From an uncultured Lachnospiraceae bacterium (GTDB lineage Bacteria > Bacillota > Clostridia > Lachnospirales > Lachnospiraceae), in contig CAJUPJ010000028.1 in assembly GCA_910588655.1 (NCBI GenBank), forward strand, positions 1-48,803: 48,803 nt of DNA, read 5' to 3'. The notes under the pieces are model-generated. The model was not told where the DNA came from. It worked only from the letters and a program-made list of their open reading frames with translations, and made no database searches. Positions 44,692-48,803 of the stretch are shown piece by piece. The position numbers and the translations under genes are program-made. Every line of letters begins with the position of its first letter. Position 1 is the first letter of the stretch.

Positions 44692-45804
44692 TTATAATAC
44701 TATTTCTGTTTTCCCTACCGAATTTTTCAAATCCTTATAATCATACTGGATTATTTTGTTTCCATCTGCAAATAATTCAAACTCTGTATTTATTGCAATA
44801 TATGGAATATCCTTTTGTACGTTATATTGCCTTAAATACATATTATGAATCCATTCCACTCCCTTATCCTGGTTTTTCTTACTGGTAATTATATTTATTC
44901 CTTCCTGCACAAAACAATACGAATCACTTTCCTGCTTTACAATATATCTTGTAATACAATTATCATTTTTATTATACCAGCAGATATAATGTATACAGCC
45001 ATTAGAAACCAGGCTTGTAGAAATTGATAAAACCGCCTGTATAAAACGTCTTTTCTTATAATCATTTTCTATCTTTCCTGGACATACAAAAAATAATGCT
45101 ATACATGAAGAATTGCTGTATTTCTGCCTTGAAACCAGTCCATCAGATTTAGCAGATAATTTCCAGTGTATATTTTTAAAGCTGTCACCTGGGATATACT
45201 GCCTTATACCGCCATTTTCCATACTGTCTGGTGCTATAAAAGTATTTTGTGCATTGTCATTTTCATATATATTATCTTCTACAGACTGCGTTATAAAGAC
45301 TGGCACTTTATACAATACAGGTATAACCATTACTGTATGTTCATATCTGTCATGTTTAAATACAGGAAGCCTTAATATTCCAAGATAATCCTCAACCCAT
45401 GCTTTTTTTATGCTGAATTCTATGTTTCCTGGTATTCTGGCATTGTAATAACAGTTTGTAATTGTAGAGCTTCCAGCATCTGCACTTACATAAAACCTGG
45501 TAACTTCTTTTTTGCCTGTGTAAGAATTAAAACTTTTTATATAAATCCCTATTCTTCCTGTTGGAATTATACCTCTGCTATTCAATATAATTTCTACATT
45601 AATTTCTTTTCCAGCCTGTACAACACTTTCCGGTGTATTTATTGAAATATCTGTCCAGTATATACTTATAATATTTAATACAACAAGAAAAAGCAGTGCA
45701 AATATCCCCCCATAGAAAATATTTAAAAATGCACTATTCCGGTATATTAATGCTAAGTATATGCTTATTGCCAGTAAGATGGCATATAATATCAACCGCT
45801 TCAT
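44692..45804 (-). CDS. DUF58 (vWA-like) membrane protein
   Basis: 370 residues. Two N-terminal helices lead to a DUF58 core with the signature RQYIPGDSFKNIHWKLSAKSDGLVSRQ (split: RQYIPGDSF, NIHWKLSAKSDGL). It probably partners the MoxR ATPase encoded just upstream. The gap to MoxR is 13 bases. Confidence 0.88.
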   Translation of the reverse strand: MKRLILYAILLAISIYLALIYRNSAFLNIFYGGIFALLFLVVLNIISIYWTDISINTPESVVQAGKEINVEIILNSRGIIPTGRIGIYIKSFNSYTGKKEVTRFYVSADAGSSTITNCYYNARIPGNIEFSIKKAWVEDYLGILRLPVFKHDRYEHTVMVIPVLYKVPVFITQSVEDNIYENDNAQNTFIAPDSMENGGIRQYIPGDSFKNIHWKLSAKSDGLVSRQKYSNSSCIALFFVCPGKIENDYKKRRFIQAVLSISTSLVSNGCIHYICWYNKNDNCITRYIVKQESDSYCFVQEGINIITSKKNQDKGVEWIHNMYLRQYNVQKDIPYIAINTEFELFADGNKIIQYDYKDLKNSVGKTEIVL

Positions 45805-45817
45805 TATTTATCTCCAA

Positions 45818-46774
45818 TTAGATAATACTTTTTACAGACCGTGGCTTTTTAACTTTGTTTTTTATCTGTCCAAGAATTTCTTCTGCACCAGACTTTGCTA
45901 TACGTGCTTTAGAAGAAAGCACTATACGGTGTGCCGCAACAGCATTAAATATACCTTCTGTATCATCTGGCACTACATAGTCTCTTCCATTAAGAAATGC
46001 TGCTGCTTTGGACATACTGGCAAGTGCAATAGTCCCCCTTGGGCTTAAGCCAAGCTCTATCATAGGATGTACCCTTGTTTCCCTGGAAAGCAGGCATATA
46101 TATTTATACACTTCATCCTTAATATATACATTATTAACAGCCCTGCGTATATTTAAAAGTTCCTCCCCGTCAATAACCTTTTCAACAAGATTAATTAAAT
46201 TATTGCTTTTACCTTTTGCTATTGCAATTTCATCTTCGAGTGACGGATATCCAATTGAAAGACAAACCATAAACCTGTCAAGCTGGGATTCTGGCAGAAG
46301 CTGTGTGCCTGTACTTCCAGCAGGGTTTTGTGTAGCTATTACTATAAAAGGCGCAGGAACGTCCCTTGTTACACCATCTACAGTTACACATCCTTCTTCC
46401 ATAACCTGCAATAATGCGGACTGTGTTTTAGGTGATGTCCTGTTTATTTCATCACCAAGAAAAAGGTTACACATCACTGTACCTGGCTGGTAATAAAAAT
46501 GCCCGTCCTCTTTATTATACATTGTAAATCCAAGTATATCAGATGGCATTACATCAGGCGTAAATTGTGTACGCTTATTTTCAAGTGCCATTGCCTTTGC
46601 AAATGCTATAGCAAGTGTTGTCTTGCCGACTCCTGGAATATCATCAACCAGTATATGCCCTCCTGCAAGTATGGCAGCCATAATAAGATGTATGCAGTTT
46701 TCCTTTCCGATTATTGCTTTTTTAACTTCCTGCATTACTCCTAATGCCTCATTATAATATTTTTCATTTTCCAT
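45818..46774 (-). CDS. MoxR-family AAA+ ATPase
   Basis: 318 residues from ATG 46774 (MENEKYYNE), four bases behind GGGAGGG. Walker A DIPGVGKTTLA, Walker B LFLGDEINRTSPKTQSALLQ and sensor motif ATQNPAGSTGTQLLPESQLDRF. MoxR proteins act as chaperones that activate or insert cofactors into partner proteins. First gene of the cassette; its ribosome site lies near the insertion edge, and a longer frame from 46810 would start in the S8 fragment. Confidence 0.92.
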   Translation of the reverse strand: MENEKYYNEALGVMQEVKKAIIGKENCIHLIMAAILAGGHILVDDIPGVGKTTLAIAFAKAMALENKRTQFTPDVMPSDILGFTMYNKEDGHFYYQPGTVMCNLFLGDEINRTSPKTQSALLQVMEEGCVTVDGVTRDVPAPFIVIATQNPAGSTGTQLLPESQLDRFMVCLSIGYPSLEDEIAIAKGKSNNLINLVEKVIDGEELLNIRRAVNNVYIKDEVYKYICLLSRETRVHPMIELGLSPRGTIALASMSKAAAFLNGRDYVVPDDTEGIFNAVAAHRIVLSSKARIAKSGAEEILGQIKNKVKKPRSVKSII

Positions 46775-46775
46775 A

Positions 46776-47120
46776 TTACCCTCCCAGACAAACACCATCC
46801 CCCGTATCAATAAAACCTACCATTACACCATTTCCATACAGGCTAAGGGCAGGCTGTCTCTGTACTCTGGCAACACCTGTTGTTTCAAGCATCTGTGAGG
46901 AAGACATAAGCCCATAACAGTGTGGTACTATATATGCCCCGCCGTTTACATCACTTTGTACTTCCTTTCCAGAATAATAAGCAATTGCGTATTTATTGGT
47001 TACAAAATGGAAACAGTCATTGCCAAACTGTCTTTCTAAAAAACCTGGAAACCCTGCGTATTCTACAATATAATCCTGGTAATCTTCAGAATAAACCCTG
47101 TTAATGCATCCAGTATCCAT
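46776..47120 (-). pseudogene. S8 peptidase, N-terminal fragment
   Basis: 114 residues with a Csp-like prodomain-like start (MDTGCINRVYSEDYQDYIV) and ending GNGVMVGFIDTG, the catalytic Asp motif, followed by DGVCLGG and a stop within the inserted DNA. It lies 76 bases after clpX. ATG 47120 follows GGGG. Together with 40146-41491 it would make a full S8 peptidase of about 550 residues. Confidence 0.8.
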
Positions 47121-47195
47121 AAATTCCCCATTTCTGCATATTAAAATGCCAGATTATTTAGCTTATTTATAATATATGCAAAAATAAATACTCAG

Positions 47196-48644
47196 TTACA
47201 CATCCCCTTCTGTTGCTGCCAGTTCTGGTATATCCCTCTGTGTAAGGATTTTTGCTTCACCACTTCCACGCATTTCTATCTTAGGCGCACCACAGTTATT
47301 AATATAATCCTCTGTAATTGTAACCCTTCCTATTAAATCATCCTTTGGTATCTCAAACATTATATCAAGCATAAATTCTTCTATAACTGCCCTTAATGCA
47401 CGTGCACCTGTCTTTTTTTCTATAGCCTTTTTAGCAACTGTCTTTACTGCTTCATCATCAAATATAAGGTCTACTTCATCAAGTGCAAGAAGTTTTTTAT
47501 ACTGCTTTAATATAGCATTTTTAGGCTGTGTGAGAATTTGTACCAGCATGTCCTCCGTCATTGCCTGCAATGCAAATACTACTGGAAGCCTGCCAAGAAA
47601 TTCCGGTATCATTCCAAATTCACGTAAATCCTCTGTTGTTACTTTTTGTAAAAGATTTTCGTCCTTATCATATTTATCTTTAAGTTCTGCATTAAAACCG
47701 ATAGAAGACTGTTTATTAAGCCTGTTCCTGATAATTTTTTCAAGTCCGGGAAATGCCCCTCCGCATATAAAAAGAATATTCCTTGTATTAATAGTAGTAA
47801 GTGGAACCATTGCATTTTTACTTCCTGCACCAACAGGGACTTCCACATCACTTCCTTCAAGCAGCTTAAGCATACCCTGCTGTACCGATTCACCACTTAC
47901 GTCCCTGCTGTTTGTATTGCGTTTCTTTGCTATCTTATCTATTTCATCTATAAAAATAATGCCATGTTCTGCTTTTTCAACATCATTGTCTGCTGCTGCA
48001 AGCAGTTTTGATAAAACACTCTCTACATCATCACCTATATAACCTGCTTCTGTAAGGGAAGTGGCATCAGTTATTGCAAGTGGCACTTGCAGTATTTTTG
48101 CAAGTGTTTTTACAAGATATGTTTTACCACATCCTGTAGGGCCTGTCATAAGCATATTTGACTTTTCTATTTCCACATCATCCTGTTCCATATTATCTGT
48201 AAGCACACGTTTATAGTGGTTATAAACTGCAACAGACATTACTTTCTTGGCATGTTCCTGGCCTACTATATATTCATCCAGTTTGCCCTTTATAACATGC
48301 GGCGCTGGAAGATGCTTTATATCAAACACTTCTTCCTGTACCTTTTTCTTTTCAGTTCCAGGCTTTTTCTTCTTAAGCTTCTGGCGCTTTGGCACACTTT
48401 CCTGCATATTGCCTACACCACCGCTGAACATATCCATGTATGGCATACCCTGGAAGCCATTTAAATTAATATTGCCCATAGAGTTAAATGTCTTCTGCAT
48501 ACAGTCACTACATATACAGATATTGTTAGGAATATGAATCATCTTGCCCGCTTTGCTCTCTGGCCTTCTGCATATAAAACAGACATCTTCATAATCTTTA
48601 TCATCATTATTGCTATTGTTATTATTGTTAATGTCCTCTGACAT
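47196..48644 (-). CDS. clpX: ClpX-like AAA+ unfoldase with zinc-binding domain
   Basis: 482 residues. An N-terminal zinc finger has CX2C pairs (C22-C25 and C45-C48). Walker A GPTGCGKTYLVKTLAK and Walker B GIIFIDEIDKIAKK follow, then the sensor/arginine region and C-terminal FMLDIMFEIPKDDL. ClpX feeds proteins to ClpP. This longer, Asn-rich-headed form sits next to an S8 peptidase gene in clostridia and may be a second ClpX. ATG 48644 has GGAGG. Confidence 0.9.
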   Translation of the reverse strand: MSEDINNNNNSNNDDKDYEDVCFICRRPESKAGKMIHIPNNICICSDCMQKTFNSMGNINLNGFQGMPYMDMFSGGVGNMQESVPKRQKLKKKKPGTEKKKVQEEVFDIKHLPAPHVIKGKLDEYIVGQEHAKKVMSVAVYNHYKRVLTDNMEQDDVEIEKSNMLMTGPTGCGKTYLVKTLAKILQVPLAITDATSLTEAGYIGDDVESVLSKLLAAADNDVEKAEHGIIFIDEIDKIAKKRNTNSRDVSGESVQQGMLKLLEGSDVEVPVGAGSKNAMVPLTTINTRNILFICGGAFPGLEKIIRNRLNKQSSIGFNAELKDKYDKDENLLQKVTTEDLREFGMIPEFLGRLPVVFALQAMTEDMLVQILTQPKNAILKQYKKLLALDEVDLIFDDEAVKTVAKKAIEKKTGARALRAVIEEFMLDIMFEIPKDDLIGRVTITEDYINNCGAPKIEMRGSGEAKILTQRDIPELAATEGDV

Positions 48645-48694
48645 AATAATCCTCCATTCCTGCTATATAAAACCCACAAAATACGTACACAATT

Positions 48695-48724
48695 AGATTA
48701 CCCCAATAATACCATCCACGTCAA
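48695..48724 (-). promoter_or_regulatory. clpX promoter
   Basis: TTGACG (48719-48724), 18 bases, TAATCT (48695-48700) on the minus strand, about 50 bases ahead of clpX. Confidence 0.65.
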
Positions 48725-48803
48725 CTCTATAATAAGAAAATTTTATAATATTTGTTACTATTCAGGCTTTAGGGTATAAAAATAAATAATTTTTGCCAAA
48801 ACA

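Larger units (their letters stand above)
41492..46799 (-). other. 5.3-kb cassette interrupting the S8 peptidase gene
   Basis: Removing 41492-46799 plus one of the flanking CGGGG copies (41487-41491 and 46800-46804 on the plus strand as CCCCG) restores FIDTG followed by IDYTLPAF in one frame. The ends TGGTGTATG and TGGTGTTTG (inside orientation) are 8/9 inverted. It holds four genes in one direction, with only about 25 bases before the first start and after the last stop, so it lacks a promoter. No transposase or recombinase is inside. Confidence 0.6.

Overview
The window looks like a chromosomal stretch of a low-GC, Gram-positive anaerobe, most likely a Lachnospiraceae (Lachnospira/Eubacterium-like) gut clostridium. 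The basis is AT-rich composition, GGAGG-type ribosome sites, bofA, a DUF2508 protein, a Clostridia-type Tad pilus set, ClpX next to an S8 peptidase, DUF6870 plus paired large serine recombinases, a DUF1653 gene next to recA, and a Gram-positive-type LexA box at recA. The species cannot be fixed from sequence reading alone.

Layout. 86-5254 (minus): Tad/Flp pilus operon (prepilin peptidase, cpaE-like, cpaF, tadB, tadC, Flp pilin) behind its own promoter; cpaF is frameshifted and several genes use non-ATG starts. 5344-6103: bofA and a DUF2508 gene, divergent. 6297-9905 (minus): two tandemly duplicated lipoproteins, two micro-ORFs, and an AgrC/LytTR-type two-component system broken in three ways. 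9961-12996: DUF6870 gene and two serine recombinases, one truncated; remains of an integrated element. 13032-14172: ECF transporter S component plus uridine kinase. 14405-16249: His-rich secreted mini-protein and a FliD-like protein. 16321-19058: recA-recX-NusG-II operon with a LexA box, and a DUF1653 gene. 19272-24173: thiamine genes (thiE-HAD, thiD, thiC under a TPP riboswitch with a terminator), interrupted by an HxlR/cupin pair. 24226-25102: long foldback elements. 25193-26432: sigma factor and RsgI-like anti-sigma factor. 26690-28387: AAA/PD-(D/E)XK protein. 28512-39980 (minus): five-gene type 1 BREX phage-defence operon (brxA, brxB, brxC, pglX, pglZ) with its own promoter but no brxL, and with the remnant of another ATPase gene between pglX and pglZ. 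40146-47120: an S8 peptidase gene split at its catalytic Asp motif by a 5.3-kb promoterless cassette (MoxR, DUF58, transglutaminase, AraD) bounded by CGGGG on both sides. 47196-48644: a zinc-finger ClpX.

How the parts relate. The BREX operon is the main defence system: PglX methylates self DNA, and BrxC, BrxB, BrxA and PglZ act with it to block phage. The lipoproteins and micro-peptides sit next to a signalling kinase/regulator pair and have LytTR-like repeats upstream, so they look like its former regulon. The thiamine genes are divergent and convergent around one locus and share TPP control at thiC only. Many genes here are broken (cpaF, kinase, regulator, recombinase, S8 peptidase, ATPase remnant). 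This points to ongoing decay, to assembly errors, or to both. The best candidates for something undescribed are the cassette inside the S8 gene, the 16-residue peptide ORF, and the large foldback elements.
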